From the NCBI RefSeq assembly GCF_008123965.1, contig NZ_VSTH01000021.1, positions 92,645 to 156,644 of the forward strand: 64,000 nt of DNA, in the 5' to 3' direction. Positions 9,092-17,547 of this stretch are shown one piece after another. This DNA comes from Bradyrhizobium hipponense (GTDB taxonomy: Bacteria; Pseudomonadota; Alphaproteobacteria; Rhizobiales; Xanthobacteraceae). The stretch's first letter is position 1; each line of letters opens with the position of its first letter. Made by a program: the position numbers and the translations under genes. The notes below the pieces were generated by a model. It searched no databases and was not told where the DNA came from. It was given only the letters and a program-made list of their open reading frames with translations.

Positions 9092-10264
9092 TCAATCGCG
9101 GCGGTGGACGTCGTGGGTGACGATGCCGAGTTCGGGCGGTGGCGGCTCCAGGCGCCGGCCATCGGCAAGCGTGCGGCGGATGTCGTCCAGTCCGCTCTGC
9201 CAATGCGCGCGCATCGCCTTCCGTCCGAACTCGTAGTCCTTGGAGTGACCCTCGTAGAGCTTGGACTGGTAGATCAGGTGGATGATGTTGTGGGAGCGGT
9301 GGCGGGCAAGATCGGCGATGGCGCGCATCTCCGGATCGTTCCTCGCGGCTTCGGGCAATTTGTCCATCGTCCGCTGCAGCGCCTGCCGCATCTTCTGCAT
9401 GCGTAGCGCCTGGTCCGTGACAGCACGCGTGCGGCTGGAATATTGAATGTCCTTTTGCCGGCTCGACACTTCCATCATGTCGTAGGGGACGCGGCCCTTG
9501 GCTGACCAGAGGTCGACCTGAAACGTCAGGGTGTCCTGCCCGTCACCGGACAGCACGCGGGAGAGGGGCGTATTGGAGACCACGCCGCCATCCCAATAAT
9601 GCTCGGAGTCGATTTCGACGGCGGGGAACCCGGGCGGCAGTGCGCCCGAAGCCATGAAATGTTTCGGACCCAACCGGCGCTCGGCGGTGTCGAAATAGGT
9701 GAGGTTGCCGGTGCGGACGTTGACCGCGCCGACGCTGACTCGCACTTCACCTGAGTTCAGCCGGTCAAAGTCGACGAGCCGTTCCAAGGTCCGGTGCAAC
9801 GGCGCGGTATCGTAGAAGCTGGTCGCAGCGTCACCCGTGAAGGGCGACCATAGTGGCGACGGGAAACGCGGCTTGAAGAAGCCGGGTTGCCCCTGATACA
9901 GGGCTCGCATCGCCGCAAGCGTGTTGTGCAGCGAGTTGAAGTCGAACGCGAAGGGTAGCGCATTTGCCAATCCCTCGCCGACGGGCCATTCCACTGGCGT
10001 CGCGCAGATCGTCTCCCAGAACTCGCGCAGGCGCGCGACGCGCTCGTCCTCCGGCGAGCCGGCAATGATGGCGGCGTTGAGGGCGCCAATCGAAATGCCC
10101 GCCAGCCAGTTCGGCCGGATGCCGGCCTCGTGGAGACCTTCATAGACTCCGGCCTGGTAGGCGCCGAGCGCGCCACCGCCCTGGAGCACCAGCGCAACGA
10201 CATCGTAGGGAAGCGGATTCGTCCGTTGCGCAGAATCGACGTATTCGCGCGTCACGTTCAACAT
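9092..10264 (-). CDS. Patatin-like phospholipase/esterase
   Basis: A 390-aa patatin-family serine hydrolase with a Ser-Asp dyad. The oxyanion loop is LQGGGALGAYQAGVYEGL, the nucleophile is Ser58 in GISIGALNAA, and the Asp lies in DGGVVSNTPLSRVLSG. The start MLNVTREY is favoured by AAGGAG eight bases upstream; earlier in-frame codons lack such a site. It has no signal peptide, so it should act in the cytoplasm or on the inner face of the membrane. It follows acetoacetate decarboxylase by 32 bases and precedes bdhA by 34, so the three are almost certainly co-transcribed. A role in mobilising acyl esters or PHB-derived oligomers for the neighbouring enzymes is an inference; the substrate is not evident. 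Confidence 0.92.
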   Translation of the reverse strand: MLNVTREYVDSAQRTNPLPYDVVALVLQGGGALGAYQAGVYEGLHEAGIRPNWLAGISIGALNAAIIAGSPEDERVARLREFWETICATPVEWPVGEGLANALPFAFDFNSLHNTLAAMRALYQGQPGFFKPRFPSPLWSPFTGDAATSFYDTAPLHRTLERLVDFDRLNSGEVRVSVGAVNVRTGNLTYFDTAERRLGPKHFMASGALPPGFPAVEIDSEHYWDGGVVSNTPLSRVLSGDGQDTLTFQVDLWSAKGRVPYDMMEVSSRQKDIQYSSRTRAVTDQALRMQKMRQALQRTMDKLPEAARNDPEMRAIADLARHRSHNIIHLIYQSKLYEGHSKDYEFGRKAMRAHWQSGLDDIRRTLADGRRLEPPPPELGIVTHDVHRRD

Positions 10265-10296
10265 GGCCAATACTCCTTGCATGGCGGCCGATCCGG

Positions 10297-11097
10297 TCAA
10301 CCGGCGTGTGTTTCGATCTGCATTTCAGGTTCGGCCCCGCGCCGTCGCGCTACTGCAGGCCGCTCCAGATAGTCGTGCACGACGGTGCCGAGTCCGAGCG
10401 TGAGGTCCGCAACGACGTGCTTGGCCGAGAGCACTTGAAGCACCGGCAGCTCGGCGACGGGAGCGAGTGCATGCGAGTAGAGGTCGAGTGCAGCCGGCCC
10501 GGTCCATGCACCCTTCACGGTGATATCTTCGAGATGGAAGCGCACCAGTTCGCAGATGCGCGCCGTGCCGTCGACATGCGGGATGATCTTGAGCAGGAAG
10601 TTCGGCGCGGCGAGCTTTTGCGCTTCGCCCGAAGCGTCGAGGGCGCGGTGCTTGTAGCCCATGGTGCCCGTCGCGATGCGCACGGAACCGTAGTCAAGCG
10701 TTCCGACCAGCGTGTCGGTCTCGACGGCGAGTTTCGGCTGCGCCAGCTTCTTCGGAAAGCCCCACAGTTCGCGACCGCCTGCGATCGGCGGATGATCATT
10801 GAGATACATCTGATGAACGAAACTGCCGACCTGGCCGCGGAAGGACACCGGGATGACCTGGCCGCTTTCGGTGTAATCGCCGAAGCCGGTGGAGTCGGGC
10901 ATGCGGATGAACTCGTAGTTCACCACAGGCTCGGTCAGCTCCAGGGGCTCCGGCACGATCCGGCGCAGCGCATCGGGATCGGTCCGGTACTGGATAATGA
11001 AGTATTCGCGGTTGACGAATCGATAGGGCCCAGACGGGAAGGCTGGGTTCGTCAGCGGCATGGCGAACGCGTTTGCGCGCACAGTCGCGTGTTTCAT
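10297..11097 (-). CDS. adc: Acetoacetate decarboxylase
   Basis: A 266-aa enzyme that decarboxylates acetoacetate to acetone and CO2 through a Schiff base. The signature [16 protein letters not shown] contains the adjacent lysines of which one forms the imine. The N-terminal half, [20 protein letters not shown], is also typical. The length is slightly above the 244-250 aa of clostridial Adc. With bdhA two genes downstream, the operon could channel 3-hydroxybutyrate to acetoacetate and acetone. It is preceded by an FAD oxidoreductase gene 81 bases upstream on the same strand. The acetoacetate decarboxylase-like superfamily also includes enzymes of other function, but the conserved ELWGFPKK makes a true decarboxylase likely. 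Confidence 0.9.
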   Translation of the reverse strand: MKHATVRANAFAMPLTNPAFPSGPYRFVNREYFIIQYRTDPDALRRIVPEPLELTEPVVNYEFIRMPDSTGFGDYTESGQVIPVSFRGQVGSFVHQMYLNDHPPIAGGRELWGFPKKLAQPKLAVETDTLVGTLDYGSVRIATGTMGYKHRALDASGEAQKLAAPNFLLKIIPHVDGTARICELVRFHLEDITVKGAWTGPAALDLYSHALAPVAELPVLQVLSAKHVVADLTLGLGTVVHDYLERPAVARRRGAEPEMQIETHAG

Positions 11098-11178
11098 CGG
11101 GGTCGAGCTCCAGATTTGATGGATGGTGAGCGGGCCGCCATTTCTGCGTGAAAAGCGCGGCCCGGATCGCGTCAGGCG

Positions 11179-12384
11179 CTACAGTTTGGTGACTTGCTCC
11201 GGATCGGCCGAGGCGAGCGCGGCGGCACGCTCGGGCTTGGGTGGATAGATCCAGACCCTGTTGATCTCCTGCTTCGTCTTCTTGGCGACGTCGCCGACCA
11301 TCTCCACCTTGCGCTCCCAGCCGCGCGTGAACACTGCGCCGGCTTCGCCGAGGTCGAGGCAGGTGACATAGGCCTTCTGGTGGTAGGGCCTGGTCGGCAC
11401 GCCCAGCAGCTCGGCCGCGGCGTTGTTGCCGGCAAAGGCGCCCATCCGCGTGGCGTGCTGGCACGACATCAGCGCGTAGTTGCCCTCGTCGTCGCAGGCG
11501 GCACGGGCTGCATCGCCGGTGGCGAAGACGCCCTGGACGCCCTGCACGCGCAAACAGCGATCGACCAGCAGACGGCCGAAATTGTCGCGCTCGGCTGAGA
11601 TTTGCGCGGTCAGGGGGGCTGCACGAATGCCGGCCGCCCAGATCACGGTCTCCGCTTCGATGTGCTCGCCGTTTGAAAGCGTGACGCCGGACTTGTCCAG
11701 CGAGGCGACGCCGGCGCCGACCCGGGTTTCCACGCCCACCTTCCGCAGGGCTTCCTCGATGACGGGGCGCGGGCCTTCGCCCATATCGGGGGCGATCGCC
11801 GGGTTGCGTTCGACGATGATGACGCGCGGCTTGGCGTTCTTGCCGAGGATCGCGCGCAGCCGCGTGGGCATTTCAGTCGCCGCCTCGATTCCGGTGAAGC
11901 CGCCGCCTGCGACGACGACGGTGTCGCGGCCGTTCGCGGGCGGCCGCTTGGCCAGGCCATGCAAATGCTTGTCGAGGGCAACCGCATCATCGAGCGAGTC
12001 GACGCTGAAACCGTGTTCGGCTAGGCCGGGAATGCTGGGACGGAACAGCCGGCTGCCGGTGGCCACCACAAGGCGATCGTAGGAGAGGGTCTTTCGCGTG
12101 CCTTTGTTGGTGGCGATCTGCACCATCCGAGACTTGGTATCCACCGTCTCGGCGCTGCCTTGCACGTAGACGACATCGATGGAGTTGAGGACATCGAGAA
12201 GGGGCGCGGTCAGGGTTTCGGGTTTCGGCTCGTAGAGCCGCGGGCGAACCACCAGCGTCGGCTCGGGCGCAACCAGCGCGATCTCGAGCTCTTCGGGCGA
12301 AACGCCCTTGATGTCGCGCAGGCGTGCTGCGGAAAGGGCGGCGTACATGCCGGCGAAGCCGGCGCCGATGATGACTAGTCGCAT
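11179..12384 (-). CDS. Type II NADH dehydrogenase-like FAD oxidoreductase
   Basis: A 401-aa pyridine nucleotide-disulphide oxidoreductase family flavoprotein. The FAD-binding dinucleotide fold is at the start (MRLVIIGAGFAGMYAALSAA), the NAD-binding GxGxxG-type motif is VVAGGGFTGIEAATEM near residue 160, and the second FAD motif is GVFATGDAARA near residue 300. The overall pattern is that of NDH-2. The C-terminal amphipathic stretch is modest, so membrane association is uncertain. The start has AGGAGA six bases upstream. It is the first gene of the adc-patatin-bdhA operon, where it could reoxidise NADH made by BdhA. Rubredoxin or ferredoxin reductase activity is an alternative. Confidence 0.88.
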   Translation of the reverse strand: MRLVIIGAGFAGMYAALSAARLRDIKGVSPEELEIALVAPEPTLVVRPRLYEPKPETLTAPLLDVLNSIDVVYVQGSAETVDTKSRMVQIATNKGTRKTLSYDRLVVATGSRLFRPSIPGLAEHGFSVDSLDDAVALDKHLHGLAKRPPANGRDTVVVAGGGFTGIEAATEMPTRLRAILGKNAKPRVIIVERNPAIAPDMGEGPRPVIEEALRKVGVETRVGAGVASLDKSGVTLSNGEHIEAETVIWAAGIRAAPLTAQISAERDNFGRLLVDRCLRVQGVQGVFATGDAARAACDDEGNYALMSCQHATRMGAFAGNNAAAELLGVPTRPYHQKAYVTCLDLGEAGAVFTRGWERKVEMVGDVAKKTKQEINRVWIYPPKPERAAALASADPEQVTKL

Positions 12385-12505
12385 TGATGTTCTCCTCTGG
12401 TTGGTCTTCTCGGGCACAGGCGCGTTGCCGCTGCCGCATCCGAGCTGCGGCAAGCCTTGTTGCGATCGGCAACGACGCGAAGGGGTGAAACGAAATCGCC
12501 GGCTC

Positions 12506-12796
12506 TTAAGGGACGATGCAGCCGGCTGGCGGTGAGCTTGGCGGCCACCCCTTGCGAAGGAGGATCGGCTGCAGGGACTGCTGGCCCCAGTCCTGATAGG
12601 GCAGGCGCGCGCTATCCCTGGCCACGACTGAAATCAGCGAGTGCGCGCGTTGCGCGGATTGCGGCGGAATTTCTACCTCTTCCCCCGCGGCCGAAGTGAA
12701 TCGGACCGCCAGCGAAAGCCCATACACGACGGCGGTCGCGAGGCCCCTTCGGGGTAACGTGATTGCCAGCCGGCTGACGAAGTTCTTTCCAAACAT
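12506..12796 (-). CDS. Hypothetical small protein with one hydrophobic segment
   Basis: A possible 96-aa product starting MFGKNFVSRLAITL, with GGAG seven bases before the ATG. Residues about 19-37 (GLATAVVYGLSLAVRFTSA) could be a signal anchor or membrane helix. No family is recognised. It lies between the AraC regulator and the FAD oxidoreductase on the same strand and could be the first gene of that operon. Coding status rests only on the ribosome-binding site, position and hydrophobic pattern; it may be spurious. Confidence 0.4.
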   Translation of the reverse strand: MFGKNFVSRLAITLPRRGLATAVVYGLSLAVRFTSAAGEEVEIPPQSAQRAHSLISVVARDSARLPYQDWGQQSLQPILLRKGWPPSSPPAGCIVP

Positions 12797-12894
12797 CCTG
12801 TGTCTCCGTCGGTTGGATTGGACATGATGATGGTCTAACTGATCCAAGCTGCCTTTGCGCCAGAGCGATTGCCGTCGCTATAGAGTGATTGCTG

Positions 12895-13848
12895 CTAACG
12901 CATGCGCCTTCGCCAATCGCTCGGGGTCTCGCCGGTCAGCTTCCTGAATGCCGCAGCGAAGGCGGTCTGGGAGGAGTAGCCAAGCGCGGCGGCGATTAAG
13001 AGGATCGAATCGTCGGTGTCACGCAGCATCTTCATGGCCTGCTCAAGTCGGTGCTGTCGCAGCCAGGCATGCGGCGAGAGCCCGGTACTCTCCTTGAAGG
13101 CGCGGCAGAAGTGGAAACGCGACAAAGCGGCATCCGATGCCAGCGCCGAGAGTGAGATATCCGCGTCAGCATCCGAGCGCAGGCGTTCGATGGCGCGAGC
13201 AAGTATCCTGGGCGACAGTCCGCCGATGACCGGCCTGGATTTTGGAGGCGAGCCGGCGTACGACGAGAGAAGACGCGTGGCGAGAAGATCCGTCAGTTGA
13301 TGCCTGAACAGCGAGTCCAGCGCCGCGCTGCCTTCCAGTGCGTCGGCCGCACTCAGCAGCAATCGAGATGTAACGGGGTCGGGATGCGCAGTCCGCTCCA
13401 CAAGGTCGCCCGGCGCGGTCGTGCCCGCTTCAGCGGCGACGCGCACGAGCGTTGACTGCGGAAGGTAGAGCTGAACGACATTCAGAGGCTGGTAAATGTC
13501 CCATCGTGAGCTCGAGCCGGCCGGAATGACCGTCACGGTCCCACCTCGCGCCGTTCCAGTCACAAATTCTTTCCCGGAGCGCCGCTCGAACCGCGCTGGC
13601 CCTTCGGGGAAAGCCATGATCACGTGATCGGCCATGGGACCAACGATGTCGTGCAGCGGATCATGCCTCCAAAAAGTGATCGCACCGCTGGATGGATCCG
13701 ACGCTACGCTCACGGGCCGCGTCTTGAGCACGCGCATCATTTCCGCATCCGCATGAGGGTGTTCGCCCGGTTGCAGATCGCGCGCATGGGTTTGCGGAGT
13801 GTCGGGCCGATCCTGAGGAGGCTGGTGCCGGATAGGCTTGCAGCTCAT
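12895..13848 (-). CDS. AraC-family transcriptional regulator, tandem copy 1
   Basis: A 317-aa regulator. The N-terminal ligand/dimerisation half contains ARFERRSGKEFVTGTARGG and SSRWDIYQPLNVVQLYLPQ. The C-terminal double helix-turn-helix contains LSRFHFCRAFKESTGLSPHAW and ALGYSSQTAFAAAFRKLTGE, the AraC/XylS signature. It is very similar along its length to the next gene (13900-14862), so the two are tandem duplicates 51 bases apart. It lies upstream of, and on the same strand as, the adc operon and is a plausible regulator of it. The first 40 residues are Pro/His-rich and not conserved with copy 2. A GAGGAC lies upstream of the chosen ATG. Confidence 0.9.
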   Translation of the reverse strand: MSCKPIRHQPPQDRPDTPQTHARDLQPGEHPHADAEMMRVLKTRPVSVASDPSSGAITFWRHDPLHDIVGPMADHVIMAFPEGPARFERRSGKEFVTGTARGGTVTVIPAGSSSRWDIYQPLNVVQLYLPQSTLVRVAAEAGTTAPGDLVERTAHPDPVTSRLLLSAADALEGSAALDSLFRHQLTDLLATRLLSSYAGSPPKSRPVIGGLSPRILARAIERLRSDADADISLSALASDAALSRFHFCRAFKESTGLSPHAWLRQHRLEQAMKMLRDTDDSILLIAAALGYSSQTAFAAAFRKLTGETPSDWRRRMR

Positions 13849-13899
13849 AGACGTGTCCTCGCCATCGAAAAGGACCTCGTTGCTCAGAAGCGCTTGTTG

Positions 13900-14862
13900 C
13901 TAGGGCGTGTGCCGCCTGCGCCACTCGCTCGGTGTTTCGCCAGTCAGCTTCCTGAACGCCGCGGCAAATGCGGTCTGCGAGGAATAGCCAAGCGCCGCGG
14001 CGATCGAGACGACCGATTCGTCGGGCTCCCGCAGCATGTTCATTGCCTGCTCGATCCGGTGCTGGCGCAGCCAGGAATGCGGGGAAAGCCCGGTGCTTTC
14101 CTTGAAGGCGCGGCAGAAGTGAAAGCGCGATAGACCGGCATCGGAAGCCAGCGCATCGAGGGAAACGTCCGCATCGCTGTCCGAGCGCAACCGCTCGATC
14201 GCACGGAGCAGAACTTTCGGCGACAGCCCACCCACGGTCGGCTGGAACATCGTTGGCGAACCGGTGTGCGCAGCCAGCAGGCGCGTGGCGAGAAGATCTG
14301 TCAGCTGATGCCGAAACAACGTATCCAGGGCTCCATTGCCCTCGGTTGCATCCGACGCGCTCAAAATCAGTCGGGACGTAACGGGGTCAGGATGCGCCGT
14401 TCGCTCGAGCAGGTCGGTCGGTGTGGCGATCCCGGCTTCGTCAGCAACGCGCTTCAACCTTGCATCGGGAAGATAGAGTTGAACCACATCAACAGGCTTC
14501 GGGATATCCCATCGGGAGCTCGATCCTTCCGGAATGATGATCAGGACCCCGCGGCGAAACGTACCGATCGCCACCGATTTTCCTGACCGTCGCTCCATGC
14601 GCTGCATCACGCCGTTGTAGGCCATGATCACGTGGTGGCTCATCGGCTCGACCACGTCGTGCAATGGATCATGTTTCCAGTGGGCGATCCCGGCACCGGA
14701 GGAATCCAGTGCCATGCGGAGCGGCTCGGTCCCGAGAACGCGCGCCATCTCCGCATCCGCGGCGCGACGCTCGGCCGTCGCGCTATCGTCCGGCTGTGCA
14801 CCCGCCGCGGGGGGCAAATCTTCGTGCGCGGAATTGCGCATGGGTGCGGTGCTCGCAATCAT
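13900..14862 (-). CDS. AraC-family transcriptional regulator, tandem copy 2
   Basis: A 320-aa paralogue of the preceding regulator, sharing blocks such as FERRSGK / MERRSGK, HPDPVTSRL and FRHQLTDLLATRLL and the entire C-terminal DNA-binding domain almost unchanged. The start MIASTAPMRNSAH is set by a strong AGGAGG upstream; the open frame extends 91 codons further but without support. N-terminal ligand-pocket residues differ more than the DNA-binding half, so the two may bind similar DNA sites in response to different ligands (inference). It is divergent from a third AraC gene at 15255 across a 392-base region. Confidence 0.92.
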   Translation of the reverse strand: MIASTAPMRNSAHEDLPPAAGAQPDDSATAERRAADAEMARVLGTEPLRMALDSSGAGIAHWKHDPLHDVVEPMSHHVIMAYNGVMQRMERRSGKSVAIGTFRRGVLIIIPEGSSSRWDIPKPVDVVQLYLPDARLKRVADEAGIATPTDLLERTAHPDPVTSRLILSASDATEGNGALDTLFRHQLTDLLATRLLAAHTGSPTMFQPTVGGLSPKVLLRAIERLRSDSDADVSLDALASDAGLSRFHFCRAFKESTGLSPHSWLRQHRIEQAMNMLREPDESVVSIAAALGYSSQTAFAAAFRKLTGETPSEWRRRHTP

Positions 14863-15254
14863 TGCGTGCCTCCTCCTGATCACCTGAAGCTTCCGATGAG
14901 TTGCCGTATTTGTACGGGTTCGCGCGTGTTCTATGCGCTGCAAAGGCTCAGCGTATTTCCTGAAACGGCTATGTTTTGTCCGATCCTGCTCCAAGCCGGC
15001 GCGCGCTTTCACAAACGCACGATGGGCGAGCGATGAGTTGTCGAGGTATTGAACCGGGGTCGCGCGAGGGGCATCACAATCCGTTGAATCGCTTGCGAAA
15101 ATCGCTTTGTGACAATAGGTGCGGCAGGCGGTCACAGGGCTGTCGTTACAAGGCGGGACTGTGGACCGTTGCTTGCCGATGTCGGATAATTGGCCGTGGC
15201 TTGGCGGTTGCGTCCCACGCGCCAGTCGCGCCTCACAAAACGAGATCTACTCCC
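14863..15254. promoter_or_regulatory. Divergent regulatory region between two AraC genes
   Basis: No gene is supported here. The region separates AraC copy 2 (minus) from AraC at 15255 (plus) and must hold promoters for both. AGGAGG for copy 2 is at its left edge. I could not define operator half-sites with confidence. Confidence 0.5.
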
Positions 15255-16187
15255 ATGACACAGGCGAGCGCTTTCGGCCGGAGTCTCCGGCAGTTCCTGC
15301 ACTTGAGGGATGCGCCGCCCTCGCTGATCACGCGTTCACTGCGCGGCGTGGAGCTCGCGGTCACCGAAACCCGGGATGACAATCCCGTGCCGGGTATCTC
15401 CGGTTCGTTTGCCCCTGAGGATGCCTTTGTCGTCAGCCTGAAGCTGCACGACTACCCGGACTGCGAACTCTGGGAAAACGGCAAGTGCGTGATGAAGGCG
15501 GATGTCCCGGCGGGCGCAACATATCTGTACGATCTCAAGCGTGATCCGCGCTATGTGATCGACAAGCCGTTCCACTCCCTGTTTTTCTATTTGCCGCGCT
15601 CGGCGCTCGATGGCCTCACCGAGCAGTCCGGCGTGCCGCGCGTCGGTCAGCTTGCCTGTGAAATCGGCGTCGGCCATGACGACGCGGTCATCCGTCATAT
15701 CGGCGCGTCGCTGCAAGAAGGGCTGCGTCGGCCGGACGAGACCAACCAGCTTTTCATCGATCACATGATGCTCGCGCTCACCGCACACGTCGCCCAGGCC
15801 TATGGCGGACTGCAGAGCGTCACCGAATCAATCCGCGGCGGCCTTGCGCCATGGCAGGTCAAGCGCGCCTGCGAAAGACTGGAATCCGACCTCCGCGGAA
15901 AGCTTTCGCTGGCAAAGATCGCAGCCGAGTTCGATCTCTCCGTCAGTCATTTTTCGCGGGCATTTCGCGTCTCCACCGGCTTGCCGCCACACCAGTGGCT
16001 GCTTCGCCAGCGCGTGAATACGGCCAAGCAATTGATGGGGGTGCGCGGCCTTTCGCTCTCGGAGGTGGCGATATCTGCAGGGTTCGCCAATCAGAGCCAC
16101 TTCACGCGGGTGTTTTCCTCGGTGGTCGGCACCAGCCCGGGAATGTGGCGCCGTGAGGGGCGGGACGCGCCGGAAAACGAAACGTGA
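15255..16187 (+). CDS. AraC-family transcriptional regulator
   Basis: A 310-aa regulator of a different AraC subfamily from its two divergent neighbours. The N-terminal half includes DAFVVSLKLHDYPDCELWENG and YLYDLKRDPRYVIDKPFHSL, an AraC-type cupin-like sensor. The C-terminal domain has LSVSHFSRAFRVSTGLPPHQW and AGFANQSHFTRVFSSVVGTSP. The start MTQASAFGRSL is chosen because the preceding open frame lacks AraC features. It is convergent with the catalase-like gene (16210), 22 bases between stops. The effector is unknown; regulators of this subgroup often control adjacent stress or catabolic genes. Confidence 0.9.
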   Translation: MTQASAFGRSLRQFLHLRDAPPSLITRSLRGVELAVTETRDDNPVPGISGSFAPEDAFVVSLKLHDYPDCELWENGKCVMKADVPAGATYLYDLKRDPRYVIDKPFHSLFFYLPRSALDGLTEQSGVPRVGQLACEIGVGHDDAVIRHIGASLQEGLRRPDETNQLFIDHMMLALTAHVAQAYGGLQSVTESIRGGLAPWQVKRACERLESDLRGKLSLAKIAAEFDLSVSHFSRAFRVSTGLPPHQWLLRQRVNTAKQLMGVRGLSLSEVAISAGFANQSHFTRVFSSVVGTSPGMWRREGRDAPENET

Positions 16188-16209
16188 TCCCGGCAAGACG
16201 CGCTCTCGC

Positions 16210-17190
16210 TCAGCGGCGCAGTTTCTGTGAGATGGCATAGGCGGCGCGCCGCGCCGCAAACATCTCGTCCGGCGGATGGCCGATGCCTTCGGCAAGATGC
16301 GCCGGATTGAACACGAGCCCGTCGCACGCCTCATTTGGCTCAGTGCCCGTTATCACGATCGTTCCGAGGCGTACTGCTTCGCGTCCATCCTCGTCGGGCC
16401 AGCGGATGGTCACGTCCATGACGGGGTCGCCGGGACGGTCCAGCAGCGCCATCACGCTGAACCTGACATCACGGGCGGCGATCCGGGATTCGAGGTCGTC
16501 CTGGAGCAAGTCGGTGGACTTTGCCGTGGCCACGTCTTCGGTCGGCCTGCCTTCCTCGCCGACGGGCGCGAGTTTGAACTTGATGAACCGTGTCTCGCCC
16601 ATTGCATTCGTTGCGGGAAAGGCATGCACGCCCCAATAGATCGTGCAGGCACGGCTTGCGGGCAGCGGATGCGCGGCCAGGTAGCTTGCCTGACGCAGCG
16701 TTTCAGGATTGGCGGCAGAGAATGCCTCGACCTGTGCCATGTCCGGCTTGCCGTCCGCGCCCGGCATGCGCGCCTGCAGGAAAGCCAGCATCTGGTCGAG
16801 CGTTCTGGCAAAATGAACGGGAGCACTCTGGGTCAAGATCTCCGAGCGTTCGCCGTCGCTGCCGAGCCGGAAGCTGAAGCCGCGCAGCAGGCGCCTCTCG
16901 GCGCCCACCGCGTTCGGGTTGCCCACGTCCGCCGAGAACCGCGCAAGTACCCGGGATGGCTTGGTGAAGCTCCGGGATTTGGTGATTTCCTTTGCCTGAT
17001 CCGAAGGAGCGTAGGTGCCGCGAACGCATCGGCCCCCGGCGAAGCTCGCGCGTGCCTTTGGCGGAAGACCGCCAACCGCCTTCAGCGCATCGACGATGGA
17101 TGCTGGCGTGGCGGCGCTGCTCGGGGACGGGGGCAGGACGGAATCCTGGGTTCGAACGATGGGGTTCGTTTGTGGCGCATGCCAATCCAA
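16210..17190 (-). CDS. Catalase-related peroxidase (SrpA-like), distal His not evident
   Basis: About 326 aa of the heme-catalase superfamily, small monofunctional SrpA type. Conserved blocks are FSADVGNPNAVG, LLRGFSFRLGSDGE, YWGVHAFPATNAMGETRFIKFKLAP, VTIRWPDEDGREAVRLGTI and the proximal heme-ligand region RRAAYAIS. Where the family usually has HAKG carrying the distal catalytic His, this protein reads SFAGGRC, so the His appears to be Phe. Activity may therefore be altered, and a peroxidase or a heme-binding role is possible. No ATG opens the frame; the listed start is a TTG with a purine-rich GGAAGAAG close upstream, so the N-terminus is uncertain. No signal peptide is clear. Confidence 0.82.
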   Translation of the reverse strand: MDWHAPQTNPIVRTQDSVLPPSPSSAATPASIVDALKAVGGLPPKARASFAGGRCVRGTYAPSDQAKEITKSRSFTKPSRVLARFSADVGNPNAVGAERRLLRGFSFRLGSDGERSEILTQSAPVHFARTLDQMLAFLQARMPGADGKPDMAQVEAFSAANPETLRQASYLAAHPLPASRACTIYWGVHAFPATNAMGETRFIKFKLAPVGEEGRPTEDVATAKSTDLLQDDLESRIAARDVRFSVMALLDRPGDPVMDVTIRWPDEDGREAVRLGTIVITGTEPNEACDGLVFNPAHLAEGIGHPPDEMFAARRAAYAISQKLRR

Positions 17191-17284
17191 GCTTCTTTCC
17201 CAAAACGGACATGCCTTGTCCGATTCTGCGACAAATCTCGCAACTCGCTCGATCGGACTGCTCTTTCGCGGGATGGTAATCCGC

Positions 17285-17441
17285 CGTCAAGCTCGGCATC
17301 GACTTTGCCGTCACCGACGTCTGGAAGGTCGGCGGCACCGCGATCTTCGTTTCCAGTCAATATCTGGTCGGCGACGATTCCAATCAATATGCGAGCTGCC
17401 GTCCTAAACCGTGTTCAATCTCCACACCTCCTATCAGATGG
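17285..17441 (+). pseudogene. Fragment of TonB-dependent receptor gene
   Basis: About 155 bases match the intact receptor gene at roughly 6147-6300. 'gtcaagctcggcatcgac' is identical to it, and 'gtctggaaggtcggcggca' and 'ctccacacctcctatcag' follow in the same order. One base is missing around 17390, which shifts the frame. The fragment has no start and no stop of its own and stands alone between the catalase-like gene and the PadR gene. Its limits correspond closely to the segment missing from the other remnant at 23.7-23.8 kb. It is a non-functional relic of a second receptor gene. Confidence 0.85.
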
Positions 17442-17547
17442 CCTCGATTTGAAGCCAATCGCGGCCGAGAAGTGCGGCCACTTCGCCATTGAGTTCGTCC
17501 ATAGCTGATGCGACAAGCTCTACTTCCATATTGAGCCTTTATCGTCG

